64,000 bases of DNA from Pelobates cultripes (Eukaryota; Chordata; Amphibia; Anura; Pelobatidae): assembly GCA_933207985.1 (NCBI GenBank), contig OW240921.1, positions 90,404,027 to 90,468,026 on the forward strand, written 5' to 3'. Below are positions 47,551 through 59,483 of this stretch, piece after piece (position 1 is the stretch's first letter; each line of letters opens with the position of its first letter). The notes beneath the pieces were generated by a model, which searched no databases, was not told the DNA's origin, and saw only the letters and a list, made by a program, of their open reading frames with translations. Made by a program: the position numbers and the translations under genes.

Positions 47551-48246
47551 CTGGTAACATGATTCCTTTGCAAATGAAACGTGCTACGGAAACTATTTGC
47601 ACTTTATAAAAAAAAGCTATAATGTATATATGGTACACACATCCCAACATTACCTGCGTCAGGTAACTTTGGGCTTATACTGTCAGAGAGAGAAATAGCT
47701 ACTTTAATAATATCCTTAATAATAATAACTACTTAAAAACGAAGAATCCTCTTTGGGTTTTTTTGATCTTTATATTTCACTGTTAATCTGTTAAATCAGT
47801 ATATAGATTATATTAATATGTGCTCTGCAAACTATTTCCTCATATATTTTGGTGAACCAATAGCAAAAGGTCTAAATGCTAATTTCCTGAGCATACGTCA
47901 GAGACCCTGTAAATAAGACTCACATTAAAAACGCAAAGCCATTTAGTTATTACTACTGTTATTATTGTTAACCCTTGAAATGACAGAGACATTTACAATC
48001 CAATTTGCTGCTCAGCTAAATTTCTTTAGAATAAAACATACATTCAGTATAGGTACATAAATAGCGCATTCTTCAATTCAAATTCACTCTATATATATGT
48101 ATAACTTTGGCTTGGAAACAATAAAAAAAGAAAATAAAAAAAAACCTGTAAAGATCTAATCTTATTTACAAAAAAATAAAATAAAAAATAATCAGAACAT
48201 TCCATTATTTGTAAAACAGCATCGGCATGCAGCTATAGACAATGAG

Positions 48247-48406
48247 TTAGACATACTCTCTGGTAGTTGCTGATGGCTGAGATTGTCTGTAGTACTGCTG
48301 TCCACTTCGCTCTTCATTGGGGCAGGAACAACAAAGGAAAGACCCTCCAAGCATGGTGAGACTGGCAGAAGCCCACCCTACAAATAAAGCTGAGCCAAAT
48401 TCATAC
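48247..48406 (-). CDS. CLDN19: claudin-19-like coding exon 4
   Basis: Encodes [16 protein letters not shown], the CCSC motif, a short tail rich in Gln, Ser and Tyr, and the end TTREYV with TAA. The acceptor is TGTTGCAG/GTATGA. The tail is shorter than that of human claudin-19, which extends past the REP(V) position; a YV end is the usual claudin PDZ ligand. Confidence 0.92.
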
Positions 48407-50256
48407 CTGCAACACAATGATTGGGTCATAAAGAGGGGATATCGAATGTTGTGAAACAAAAAGTGAAACAAAAATGATGAGATTTACTGGATGTATCTGC
48501 CTGTAAGTCATATCAAGATAACTCTAAATTCTCTCCATTGTAGTTCATATTTTCACGCTTTTGGTCACTATGCCTAACCTCTAGCTAAGTGTGAGAACAT
48601 TGTGTATTTGGCCTTCCATGAGTCCTACTAATAAACTGATTATTTGCAGGTACATGATCACTACAGTCTAAATTCCCACACATTGACAATACCTTTTGGA
48701 GATGTCTGCTCCCTTTGGTGGCTTTATCCAAATCTCTTTCCTTCTCAATACAATACTATCTCAATTTGCAAAAAAAAAAAAAGGAAAAATTTTGCCATAA
48801 CTTATCGTCTAAAGCTGGCACATCATTCGTTTTAATGATGTAGCTTGCTGCTTCACTGGACATTGACCCATTTTCCAACCCATAAAATGGCACATCTAAG
48901 TAGAAGAAGTTAGATGCCTGAGGAAATAAGTCATTTTGACTTATTACAGGTGTCCATTTACTTTGCAACTTGGCTGAATTGGACCCTTAACAATCCACAG
49001 ATAATGTCCAATCACTGTTATTTGACTCAAAGTGATGATATTGTCCTGGCTCTTTCCATGAAGAAGGTTTCTCTTACATTTCTCCACTTTGACCCTTGTA
49101 CGTTCCTACTTAATATCTTTTAGGGTGTAATAAATAACCCATGAAACATTCTTGATTTCACTTGTACCTTTTTCATCCTCTATCTTAGTTCTTGTGTGTA
49201 GTTTTTCATGTTTATATTTACTTGAACAAAAATGCCTGAATAAAACTATGGATCACAAGACACAATATTTAGACCAAAGAAAAATGCATAATCTGTCTGA
49301 AAAGTAATTCTCATATGACTATGCATGATGGAAAAAATGATCTCCTATGTAAGGTGAACATCATTTTTTTACTTACTTCATTTTTTTTTTTTTGCACTGA
49401 TAAAACATTTAATTGGTTTCCTTCTTTTTTTTATTAATATGTCATGGATAATTTATACAGTAAAGTTTGTCAAGATTTAAAACTTAAAATCCAGATAAAG
49501 ATGTCTTCTCAAACAACAAAGTACGCTTCTCCTGATTAAGTAGTCCACTTACCTAGCATTAACCGGTGTATTTGGATTAAAGAAATCATGAGTGACTTGT
49601 GTGGCATACCATGAAACAGCTATTAATGTACAGAGACCTAAGGAACAAAGAAGGAAAAGAATATAGTGCTTAAAAAATAAATGATGTTCTTATTTCAGTG
49701 TAATTTATAACAATAATATCTTTCCATATATTCATATACATATTAGCTTTCAGCTGTGATGCATGGATGTGGCTAGCAAAGGGGTAATAATGGATCAGTT
49801 TGCCTTCAGTTCAGCTAGTCCAAACACATAGGTTTATAAGTGGGAAGCCAACAAGCATGTTCTAGATCAGCTCACATGTATACTAATTAGATAGTAAGAC
49901 AGAACGTCATTTTCCAGATCAGGTCCTCTATATCTAGAACACTTGGAAGGCCTGAACTCATATTTGTCTTGTGTTATCTACTCTTGTAGAATATAAAATA
50001 ATCTGTATCATTTTGCTGATAAGCTATACATTTTAGCATTATGGGGACAATAACTTATAAAATGTTAAGTAATGGTTAAGATGACCTCTGTGAGACATGG
50101 CAGAGACAGAGAGAGGGGTTAGATTAGGCACACAATCTGCTAGCTCTCATTTTCAAAGTTTGTTCATTCAACCCATAGTATGAAGTGTGGATCAAGAGTA
50201 TGTTCTTTTGTAGTATATCCCATTGTAATGTCACAAACAGCTTAAATATAAGGAAA

Positions 50257-50300
<44 letters not shown>

Positions 50301-51657
50301 GTAATAGAAGGCTGCACTCACAGATTCCCATAAAATATAACTTTTAATAAGGCTTGTTAAAAAGATCAACGTTTCAGTCCTGCTTGCGGACTTGCATCAT
50401 GATCCTGATGAAAGTCCGCAAGCAGGACTGAAACGTTGATCTTTTTAACAAGACTTATTAAAAGTTATATTTTATGGGAATCCGTGAGTGCAGCCTTTTA
50501 TTACAGCCATTTGGATATTTGGAGCCCTGGTAGTGCACCCGGTCTTGGAAATTGTAGTCTGAGTGCAAGGTACAGTTGCTATTTTTATATATATATATAG
50601 ATATATATATCATACTATTTTTTATGGGGCTTATATGCCCACTAATTTGCCCAGTGGTGACTGTAGCACCATGATTTCTATTTAACACTTATTTCTACTT
50701 TTTTACCCTTTTTCTATGCCTGTCTAGTTAGATTTACAGGGAGAGAGGCTTTTTTAATTTTAAATATCAGTCTGTTTTTTTAGACTGAATACTGACTACA
50801 TTTCACTTTCCATCTCTCCCTTATATATCTATTAGCTCTATTGTGAGCCTTTTTGTTATACCTACTACTGACATTTTTAAGTGGGGAACTTTGTTGGGGG
50901 TCTAGCCATCTGTAACCCATACCCTTCTAGTATTTTACAATAAAGCTGATAATTAGGGTTGAGGCAGGACAGTAGATGGCAGATATTTAGCCCCTTATAT
51001 ATATACCCCCCTTTCCTTTCCTGGCATGGAATTTGAGTCACACTTGTATATACTTTATTTGATTTTTTCTGCTCTTGGGTCTCTAGATATATTAATATTT
51101 TTATTTACCATTTTACCATCAGGTTCTAGATTACACTCGATCGCTATAGATATTTCCAGATATGTGGTTAGTCCCTAGGACATAGGGAGACTGACTGCAT
51201 TTGCGTAATATTTCTTGTTCTTTGTTTACTTGGGGTTAAGCCCCGCTAGGGATTTCTGGAGTCCCTTACCGGTACATTGATTTCTGTGTGTCACCTGTCA
51301 CCACACCCTGTGTTTTTTTTCCCGGGAGGTGGTCTGTACAGGTGTATACACAGAGACACTGAACAGTGCGTTCACTGTGTGTTTTTTTCTATATGTGGAA
51401 TATACACAAGGAGAATTTTATAGATAAATTCACATTTTCACAGTAAAACTAAACTAGAACACAATGTTTAACATCTTTCAGTTACTAATTACCTGCCAGT
51501 AAGAAAAGGACTCCGCCAGAGACAGCGATTCGACTTTTAGTAATGGGATTGTTATCACCCACTTTGGTACATTTCATGCCAACAACACTGATGATAATAC
51601 CAATGAACCCCAGAAGCATGGCAACTACCATGAGTGCGCGGGTGGTTTGGATGTGAA
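48247..51657 (-). CDS. CLDN19: claudin-19-like, coding exons 2-4 (5' exon outside window)
   Basis: A tight-junction claudin; in mammals claudin-19 pairs with claudin-16 in the thick ascending limb. The exons are 51657-51493, 49637-49553 and 48406-48247 (165, 85 and 160 nt), all with GT/AG borders and standard claudin lengths. TM2 is [20 protein letters not shown], then the loop [13 protein letters not shown]3 is [20 protein letters not shown], then loop 2 [17 protein letters not shown]4 is [16 protein letters not shown], then the di-Cys CCSC (probable palmitoylation). The C-terminus TTREYV is a PDZ ligand. [12 protein letters not shown] and [10 protein letters not shown] fit claudin-19 (MKCTRVGDSNPI), not claudin-1 (MKCMKCLEDDEV). 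The first exon, with the GLW-C-C loop, is not found up to 64000, so intron 1 exceeds 12 kb. A claudin-1/7/19-group paralogue cannot be excluded. Confidence 0.88.
48407..49552 (-). other. intron 3 of the claudin-19-like gene
   Basis: No recognisable repeats except A-runs at 48768 and T-runs at 49380. The open frames 48644-48835 and 48914-49123 on the other strand are not protein-like. Confidence 0.6.
49553..49637 (-). CDS. CLDN19: claudin-19-like coding exon 3
   Basis: 85 nt encoding [18 protein letters not shown] to TPVNA. The acceptor is TCCTTAG/GTCTCT and the donor GCTAG/GTAAGT. Found by homology; it is too short to appear as a long open frame. Confidence 0.92.
50263..50298. repeat. (TA)18 microsatellite
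   Basis: An uninterrupted TA tract immediately left of the hammerhead-bearing palindrome. Confidence 0.95.
50303..50508. repeat. 205-bp inverted repeat containing hammerhead-like sequence
   Basis: The left arm (AGAAGGCTGCACTCACAGAT at 50307 to about 50393) and the right arm (from 50412 to ATCCGTGAGTGCAGCCTTTT near 50499) are inverted copies with few mismatches. They are separated by about 18 bp. Each arm carries the segment AGTCCGCAAGCAGGACTGAA. The head-to-head arrangement resembles the inverted or tandem ends of Penelope-like elements. Confidence 0.8.
50401..50441 (+). ncRNA. hammerhead ribozyme-like motif (Penelope type)
   Basis: Parts in order: GATC (50401-50404) as stem I 5' strand; core CTGATGA (50405-50411); one extra A; stem II AGTCC/GGACT (50413-50417 with 50425-50429) around the loop GCAAGCA; core GAAA (50430-50433); a C; then GTT (50435-50437), a permitted NUH cleavage triplet; then GATC (50438-50441), which pairs with the first GATC. 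Stem III is minimal (ACGT), as known for hammerheads of Penelope-like elements. The extra A after the core and the short stem I leave catalytic activity open. The mirrored left arm has two core changes and is probably inactive. Confidence 0.6.
50509..51430 (+). other. possible Penelope-like element UTR
   Basis: Sequence after the hammerhead motif includes TTTGGAGCCCTGGTAGTGCA and long T-rich tracts but no open frame for reverse transcriptase or GIY-YIG endonuclease. The attribution rests only on its position next to the ribozyme motif. Confidence 0.3.
51493..51657 (-). CDS. CLDN19: claudin-19-like coding exon 2
   Basis: Begins after ATATTTCAG/TTCACA in phase 1 (completing a Val codon). Encodes [11 protein letters not shown] through LLAG. 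The donor is GGCAG/GTAATT. Confidence 0.92.
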
Positions 51658-52975
51658 CTGAAATATAAAAAAAGAGGGTTTTGGGCAAATTTATTCATAA
51701 CTTAATTGTTAGTTCTAGTTCTTCAAGTTTAGTTTATTTTCGGGACATTATATACAAAACGTATGCCATGCACCTTTAATTAGTATGTCTTTAATTATTA
51801 CAGATCTTGTCCATATTACGGGACTCATGTAAAGGCATCATAATGTTCAGTCTATGACAAACTGTATCTCATCACAATAATAACTGAGGTAGAGAGTGTT
51901 GCAAATGGAATGAAGAAGACACAATTCTGAGATGGTTTGGTCTCAAGCAGTGACATTTTATTTAGCTTATCTTGGTTATTCGACATGCAATGAAAGCCAA
52001 TTTACTCAATTCCCATCTATTCTGTTAAAACATAACTGTCTTATCTTTCGTTTGTTTTTGTCTAGAAGAGGTTATTTATTCCCTAATTCCACAAAATGTT
52101 TCCTTAATTTGCTGCAGTTGCAAATTATTGTTGGGTAAATGTATGGACTATTAAATATCATGGGCTTTTCTTCCTGGCATTAATATCAGAATGTTTAGTT
52201 ACTGCCCTGCTGTGTATTTCAAGGTTGATGGCTGAGGTTAACATGAAGATTGACAGTACTAAAATTATAGATAATTTATAGATTTGGAAAAAAGGAGAAA
52301 TGTATACACAACATCAGTTTTCTAATAGGCTAATTAAGTCTCCAAAAGCCTTTGGAAGAAATATTGATATATTCATACTATGTAGCTGCGATATGTTCTA
52401 TGATGTTCTCTGCTACTCTACCACTCCTTATCGTGGAAGAAGAAATCTGCATCGCTGGGTTCCAGAAGACCTTAAGAACAAATGTGAAAAAAATCTATAA
52501 TTTGCATTTCTCTACCCAGAAACTCTAGCTGCAGTGTCTGCTACAGAAAACTAATGGAAAAACATCTACTGACTTGACTAAATTGTACGTTTTTTCTTAA
52601 GAATTGTCTACTGGCTTTACTGTGGGTATGAAGAAGGATTTTTCATTTTCTTTTTACTTGCAATATTTATAATAATTATGTATATGAACCATGTAAAGAA
52701 TAAAACTGGTCATACCTCGTCCTGCCTTTTGGATGGTATTGTCAGTGGAACTGTCCACAACAAGCATAAAGTAAGCACATCATTAGACACCCAAGTGCTA
52801 TTTTCAGGGAACCATGCAGTGAGCACTGATAAAGCTTGTATTTTGATAATAGGTAATTTATTATATTGTCACAAGGATAGAAACAGTGATGTTCTATGCT
52901 CTGATAGGCTGATAGGATGCTTCATTTTACAGCTTTGTACTATATTCAGAAAATTCTTACTCATTTTGACCTCAA

Positions 52976-53195
52976 TATTGTTGGATAAACTTTCCAAATG
53001 ATTTAATATTTTTGGATAAACGTTTAAAATGATTTTTCACCATATTAATTTATTTAAAAATATATCGTAAATATAACAAAATATATCAATATATCAAAAA
53101 ATATGAAACAAAATAATACAAACTTTTATATTTTTATAATATCAAATAATTTTAAATGTTTAGCCAAACAAATAAGTTGGAAAGGACCTTAGTCA
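52976..53195. repeat. AT-rich foldback repeat, diverged
   Basis: CAATATTGTTGGATAAACTT at the left and GTTTAGCCAAACAAATAAGT near the right are relatives of the arms at 25648-25862; the interior is very AT-rich. Confidence 0.5.
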
Positions 53196-56003
53196 TAGGC
53201 ATAATAACAAACAAAAAAGAAGGGAAAATCAAAACTAAAGCAGTCACGTGTAAGACAAAAAAAGTTGCTACATTTATTTAAATGCCACATCTAACTGTTG
53301 AAATTTCACTTTTACTAAAGATCACCTGACCACTTGTTTTTCTTGCGTGTATTTTGAGAGATATCTCCGCGGCTGAAAAATATTTTAAGAATGCGTTAAT
53401 TTTAATAGAATACCATTAGTTTGTGGCCAACTACAAGACCCTTGCCAACATCAGAGCAGGGATTTATAGGAAAAACTAGATTTGAGCTTTCTCAATGCTA
53501 CAACAAAGTACATTCCATGGAATAAAACCCAGGACTGCTGAGATCTGAATTAATCTCTTTGTTTTTTATAATTCCTCCCTTGAAGAACTGCTTGAACTTT
53601 CTTAGAGGAATTTTAATTTCAAATGAATGACAATATATATATGTATGAGAGAATCAGTTAACTTAATTTCAGGGAAGGACAGAGCACAATGCAGCACATG
53701 AATAAGCAATAGGGTCAAAGAATGTGACCTGTGATACACATTGATTATGAAAATAAAATAAAATCATATTCACATGAGGAGATCAAGGAGAATATTGCTT
53801 GGGAAATCTATCTCTTTAAACGTCTCACTACTGTAGCTATTGATCAGCAATAGTATTCCCTTATCTAGTTCATTGCTATGTGGTACCATGCTTTTACAGT
53901 GCATGTGAATATACATTTTTCTTATTTGTTTCGGCATTAAAAGACTACTTTTAGTCCCCAATGCACCGCTATGTGGATGATTGGATTGGACTAGAGATGC
54001 GTCAGCGTGACGTTACTGGGAGCAGGACGAGCGGCTGCAGGAGTTTATATGGCACTTCAAATAAGTAAATAGTACCCTTTCCCTCCCCCTCCCTCCTCCC
54101 TTCCCCCCAATTTTTATCTAGATTTTCAGGGGCCCTGAATCTAAATAAATAGGAGAAAACTGTAGCATTAAGAATACAGGTTTGTATTCCTAGCATTGTA
54201 GCTTTCTTTTAATGAAAATATTGCTAACTGGGTGACAGGAATTCATTTTTCAAAATTTCCTTCCAAGTAATTTTAGAATAGGAAGCGTGGTCAGGTTGAG
54301 TGATTAAAGACCTAAACAAGTACTAGAGTATATGTTTGTCTTATAACATAATCTAGCCAGTAGCCTAACATTTTTCATCTCAAGGCATAATTGTATTGTG
54401 AACTCACTGATGATATTACTGAAAAAACACTGGGAGATTTGTCAAAGTGTTGTATTCTGAAAAATGATGCAATGTACTAAAAGTGGGGCTATCGCCATGG
54501 AAATCAGTAGTGCCATCAGACACATTTCAGTGGTAACTCCTCCCCTTTTACATCTTTGCACCATTTATCTGAAGTCAACAGTTTGATAAATCTCCACCAA
54601 TGTCATTTTTTACTGTCACACTTACAATACCATCCAAAACAACCATGATACAGCACAAAACAGTCCCACACATAGCTCTCCTCAACACTGGCTGGTATTG
54701 AAAACATCTGATGCTGGTGGTATTCGATGTCAAAGATTAAAGCTGGCTGAGAGTTGTGGGAGATATCAGTTAGAAACATCTGGTATGCTAGGCCTGACAA
54801 TCACTGCATACAAATATTTTAATTTTTTTATCAAACCCTCTGCCCAAAGATATACCATTCTTATCTGGCTACATACAATGGCCTAGTCTTCTTTTTCAAC
54901 ATGTCTTTATTCTTTAAAAATATAGACTGACTTCAAACTGACTGACTACTCATAGTAGAGTGTATCCAAATATCAATGGTATCCGTATCTCCCAGACGAC
55001 AAGGAGACGACAGGCGTATTTCTGTCACATTACCTGCTGTCCTATTTTCTTATACATTGAAATAGGTCTTTCATGTTAGGGCAGCATAATCATACTATGC
55101 CTCGCTTAATGCTCAGCCAGCCTTTTGTTACCAAACAGATCTCCCAGGATCACAAACTTGCTGTTCAGCACCAGCAGAAGATGCAGCTGTTTGCTGCCCA
55201 GAGGGTAACTGTTGGTCTACACTGCCCATTCTTTGCTAGCTGGTTGCTAGGTATTGTGAACAAGGGATGGTGATTTTTATTCGGATCAACGCTCCAAATG
55301 TAAGGTTTTAGTTAACCTTGACATTAAGTGAACAAACAAGGTGCCAAAAAAAATTAATAACATAAAAACAGAAACATTGTAAACTAGAACATTAAACTGT
55401 TTTTTTCCCCCCCCTAGCATTTCTAACATACTTTCATCATCCCAGCTACATTTTAGAGGTCTGTGCAAAGGAGTATATTAAAAATAAGAAAATGTATAAG
55501 AACAACAGACAAAGCTTAAACTGACACCCTCGACACAAGCACATTTTAAATCCATTTGTACTGTTTTTTTCATGCTCAAAAAAAATATATATATATATAT
55601 ATATTTATTTAATTAATTTTTAAAACATTTTTTAAAGAATGTTGCTTTATAAGTCTGCCCTCTGAGCCTCTTCTTATTCTATAACAAAAAGATTTTCTTA
55701 TCAATGTATATACACACAGGGTTGAGAAGAGGATCACAGACACCTATGCGCATGACTTCACAATGCCGTATAAGGATAAAACTAAATTGTTCTGCCCTTT
55801 TCACATCTCATTTTTCTCCCTTTATACACCTCAGCCTACCCTTAATCAAGGACATCATAGTAAACATGCTCAAACTTTACAGAAATGCGGTTGCTAGTAA
55901 TAATGATTAACCATAACTCTGCTGAATTTGGTGGAATACTCTTCCCGCTACCAACATTCTAAACCAGTTATGAATATGCAAATTTTCTACTGTGTATGTG
56001 ACT
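53196..56003. other. intronic DNA, no gene seen
   Basis: A C/T-rich tract at 54070-54110 and an AT microsatellite at 55585-55604. The open frame 55073-55273 (QHQQKMQLFAAQR) has a slightly protein-like middle but no splice context or known match. Confidence 0.4.
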
Positions 56004-56574
56004 ACCGTGTTTCCCCAAAAATAAGACATTCCCTGAAAATAAGCCCTAGGTTATTTTCAAGTGATGCTCCTAATATAATCCCTACCCTGAAAATAAATCC
56101 TAGCCATTCGCTAATCTATGTTTCGGGAAATTGCCCGAACATAGATTCGCGGAATTCCATTTGCTTGTAAGCTAATCTATGTTCAGCAAAGTTTCCCCAA
56201 ACATAGATTTGCAGGATTCCATTCCCTAGTGAATTGGTCTATGTTCGGGGGAATTCCCCTGAACATAGATACTCAAGATTCCATTCGCGAGTGAACTCAT
56301 CTATGTTTGGGGAAGTTTCCCCCGAACATAGATTTGCGGTATTCTATTAGCGAGTAAACTAATCTATGTTCGAGAAAGTTTCCCCAAACATAGATTTGAA
56401 GGATTCCATTCCCTAGTGAATTGGTCTATGTTCGGGGGAATTCCCCTGAACATAGACCTGCTTTCTAGCACACGTTTTTCCCAGAAGTAAGACCTACCCT
56501 GAAAATAAGCCCTAGTGCGTTTTTCGGGGGAAAAATTTATATAAGACCCGGTCTTATTTGGGGGGAAACACGGT
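56004..56574. mobile_element. TA-flanked MITE with hairpin minisatellite
   Basis: The ends TACCGTGTTTCCCC and GGGGAAACACGGTA are inverted repeats flanked by TA. Inside the left end lies AAAATAAGACATTCCCTG and inside the right end GACCCGGTCTTATTTGG, a terminus I recall from widespread vertebrate MITEs. The centre is a six-unit array (see next entry). No transposase is present. Confidence 0.75.
56110..56460. repeat. six-unit, ~62-bp hairpin minisatellite
   Basis: Each unit contains a palindrome of the type ATCTATGTTCGGGG/CCCCTGAACATAGAT followed by a spacer GATTCCATTCSCKAGTGAA. The units near 56236 and 56423 share an almost perfect palindrome; others vary in the centre (TCAGCAAAGTTTCCCCAAAC). 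Confidence 0.8.
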
Positions 56575-56639
56575 ACATATGTAATCAGTATACGTGTACC
56601 TGTGTATTTTGTGTGTATGATGGCCTGTATATAATGTGT

Positions 56640-57075
56640 GCATGTGGGCATGTACTTTAATGTGTAGGAAACATTTGGTGGGTGGGTGGGTGGGTAGGTG
56701 AATTTGCTTGCATTGGTGGATAAATGTAGGTTGATGGGTGTGGAGAGCTATGTGACTGGTTGGTTGGTAGTTGTAGGTGATTAGGTGGGTAGGTTTATGT
56801 GAGCAGAGAAGTGAATGATCCGTAAGATGTGACAGGATGGGTGAGTGTGGCTATGGGTAGACATGTGACTGGGTGTGTGAATATAACAGTGTTGGTAAAT
56901 AGATGTAATTCAAGGATGGTGTAAATGTGATTAGGTGGGTGACTGTAAAGGGGTATGTGCCACTAGGTGTGGCTGGGTGGATGTTTCTGGGTGACAGTGT
57001 GTAATAGGTTGGGAGTATGCGACAGGGTGCATGACAGATGAATATACCTAAATGGAGACCGATGGAGTCGCTAAC
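56640..57075. repeat. degenerate GGTGGGTG / GTGGATG simple repeat
   Basis: A G/T-biased plus strand with recurring GGTGGGTG and GTGACTGGGTG words of irregular spacing. No coding content. Confidence 0.6.
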
Positions 57076-57276
57076 AAACTAGTTAGGTGGATGACTGTAA
57101 AACAAATCCACAGAAGTAAGTAAATGCAACCTATGTATTCCCTCACCTTGCCCATCCATACACAGCTCAGCCACTGAAAGTATTGAGTATTGATCTGAAA
57201 AGGCAGCTTCCATTAAAGCAATCATCTGTGATCTGTGATCTGCAATCATCTGTGGTACACAAGGTAGCAAGGAAAT

Positions 57277-57750
57277 TTAAAGGAACACTCTGGCCACCAT
57301 AACAACTTCACTTAAATGAGGATGTTATGATGTCAGGAGGCCCCCTGGTTCCTTTTCACCCTATGAGGTTAAATATTTCTCAAAAGGTTTAACCCCAAAG
57401 GTCAGCCTCCAGCTCCAGTTCTGAAGTTACCCCAGGTAGCATCAGGCTTCTGAAATTGAGTTTCAGGATGCTCGAAGTACAGCCGAGCAGGGCTTCTGCT
57501 GATTGACTAGAGCGATAAGCTGACGCTCTAAGCCAATCAGTAGCTCCCCACTGATGAATTTTTTTTTCTAAGAATAGGGAGTTACTGATTGACTTGGAAT
57601 TACAAAAACTCAATTTCAGAAGCTAGGTGCCACCTGGGGGAACTGCCAATCCAGCGCTGGAGGCAGCCTTTTGGGTTAAACCGTTTGAGAATGGTTTAAC
57701 CCCTTAGGATAAGAAGGGGCTTCCTGGCACAATCACAACTCAATTAAGAT
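57277..57750. mobile_element. TTAA-type foldback MITE, decayed right end
   Basis: Left end TTAAAGGAACACTCTGGCCA. Internal complementary blocks include GGTTTAACCCCAAAGG facing GGGTTAAACC, and CTTCTGAAATTGAG facing CTCAATTTCAGAAG. The right end is diverged (CACAACTCAATTAAGATGAA). Confidence 0.6.
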
Positions 57751-59324
57751 GAAGCTGTAATTAGCTGTAATCATCTGTAAGACTGCTTTGCCAGGATTTT
57801 TATAACCACAGTTCTTGCACACACAGAAGTATTCATAGTGAGCCAGTAGAATGCTGAATGATGGCGGACCTATGTGTTACCTTCCTACAGAAATGCATTT
57901 AATTTACATAGAGTTCTATGGAAAATCATGCAAGAATATGTTGCTGACACAAACTATCAAACACAAACAATAATATGGGATTGCTCAGAGGGAGGTGGAT
58001 TTCTAGGACTTTCAAGTTGGGAGACAGAAAAAGTCCTTAATAAATAACGCACACTTCATTGTCTAAATCTTTAGCCTCATTCTTACACACATTTTATTAG
58101 CCACTCTCAGGCTATCAGATTCTCAGCACCAATTATAATTTCAGTGTTGCCATGGCAACCTTCCACAGTGGATTTGTCCAGTCCCGATTTAGGATTAGGA
58201 TTACTAGGGATTAGGGTGCATTAAAATTAAGGTTTTATGAGCAGTCCTGCACTCAAGATTCTGTGGACTGTAGATCCTTCATTTTCTAGCAGAAGAGTGT
58301 TGAGAATCCAGTATTCATGAAGATTAGAGGTACACTATTGTACACCTACCATCTAAGGACACTGAGCAGAGTATTTTTAAAATAAATAAACCATTAACGA
58401 AGATGGCTTTCACAAAAAATATTGCCCTGGATGCAGCATTCTCCAATGCCTTTGTGGTTCATAATGATTAAAGCTTCAATGTCACCTCATTTTAAAAATA
58501 CTCATTCTGACTGTGTTGGAATTTCACTGAAATTCCAACCCAGTCAAGAAATATGCAGAGACAAAGTAGGGACTACTTGGTCCCTGCATGTCTCCTCCGT
58601 CTGACTTTCTCAGACTCAGGGTGATGGCAGCAGGGAATTGGCTGTGTCTATGGAGTACCCTGCAGTCTTGCTGGTTCCCCCATAGACTTTATTCTGTACT
58701 CTCGCACGTGCGTACAGCAGTGACGGCGGCTCCTGGAGCTTCTGAGCCGCGTCTACGAGGGACAGGTTCAGCTAAGTAATCTCACCTCTACCTGCCCCTA
58801 CCCCCCGGCTAGACGGACTGCCAGCAGTGATTTCACCATCAGGGGTCTTTGCGAATTCTGCAAGGTCCCCAGACGGTGGCAATGCTGCTTTAAGTACCAT
58901 CCCCTCCCTTAAAGCCCACTAAACAGTTTTCTTGGCCACTGGAGGTGTCTGATGTGCTAACTAATGAAACCAGATATTAAGGCAACAAGTGTAACCAGAC
59001 ATCAAGGTCATGGCAATGCTTCATGCAGCAACGGCTACTAAGCCACATTGTCAGGGAAATACTGTAAAGGTCAGCATTGCAAACTGACTCGTTCACATTC
59101 TACACTGATGTGATTTGTGCTTTTCCATTGGATATACTATTATTCAAGGTACAGTTGGATTCAAGCATTATCCCGCTGTGTTCTTGTAATGTACCATAAC
59201 AATGGATAACACATTGCAGGGCAAAGGTATGTAATGAATTATGCAGAGCTCATTTTAGTGATATGGAGTTGTGTTGCAGATACATATATTACATCCCATA
59301 GCCAATGACTGGGTTTAACACACA
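57751..59324. other. intronic DNA, no gene seen
   Basis: 58500-58900 is GC-richer and includes the short palindrome GGAATTTCACTGAAATTCC (58530-58548). It may be an unrecognised dispersed repeat. The open frames at 58422-58779 are not protein-like. Confidence 0.4.
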
Positions 59325-59480
59325 CAGGGTGATTTACTAATGTGAGCATTCAAAGGGAATTCAAATTTAAGGTCAAAATAGTCAAACTGGATAAATTCTC
59401 CAAGTAAGCTATGCTTTCGTTAGTGCTAGTCTGCCCTTAAATTTGAAATTTACCTTGAATTCACATTTTAGTGAAAAGCT
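59325..59480. repeat. foldback repeat (TTTACTAAxGTG family)
   Basis: GATTTACTAATGTGAGCATT and GAATTCACATTTTAGTGAA form inverted ends, with inner AAATTTAAGGTC facing CCTTAAATTTG. A relative lies at 63315-63465. Its right end is repeated inside the start of the 43-bp array. Confidence 0.65.
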
Positions 59481-59483
59481 GTA

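Larger units (their letters stand above)
49638..51492 (-). other. intron 2 of the claudin-19-like gene
   Basis: Holds the (TA)n tract, the hammerhead-bearing palindrome and Penelope-like flanking sequence listed separately. Confidence 0.6.

Noticed and set aside
47220..47650. Open frames on both strands of 62-117 codons
   Set aside because: They lie in the foldback MITE and mirror one another.
55073..55273. Gln-rich 66-codon open frame
   Set aside because: The middle looks slightly protein-like, but there is no homologue I know, no splice context and no conserved motif.
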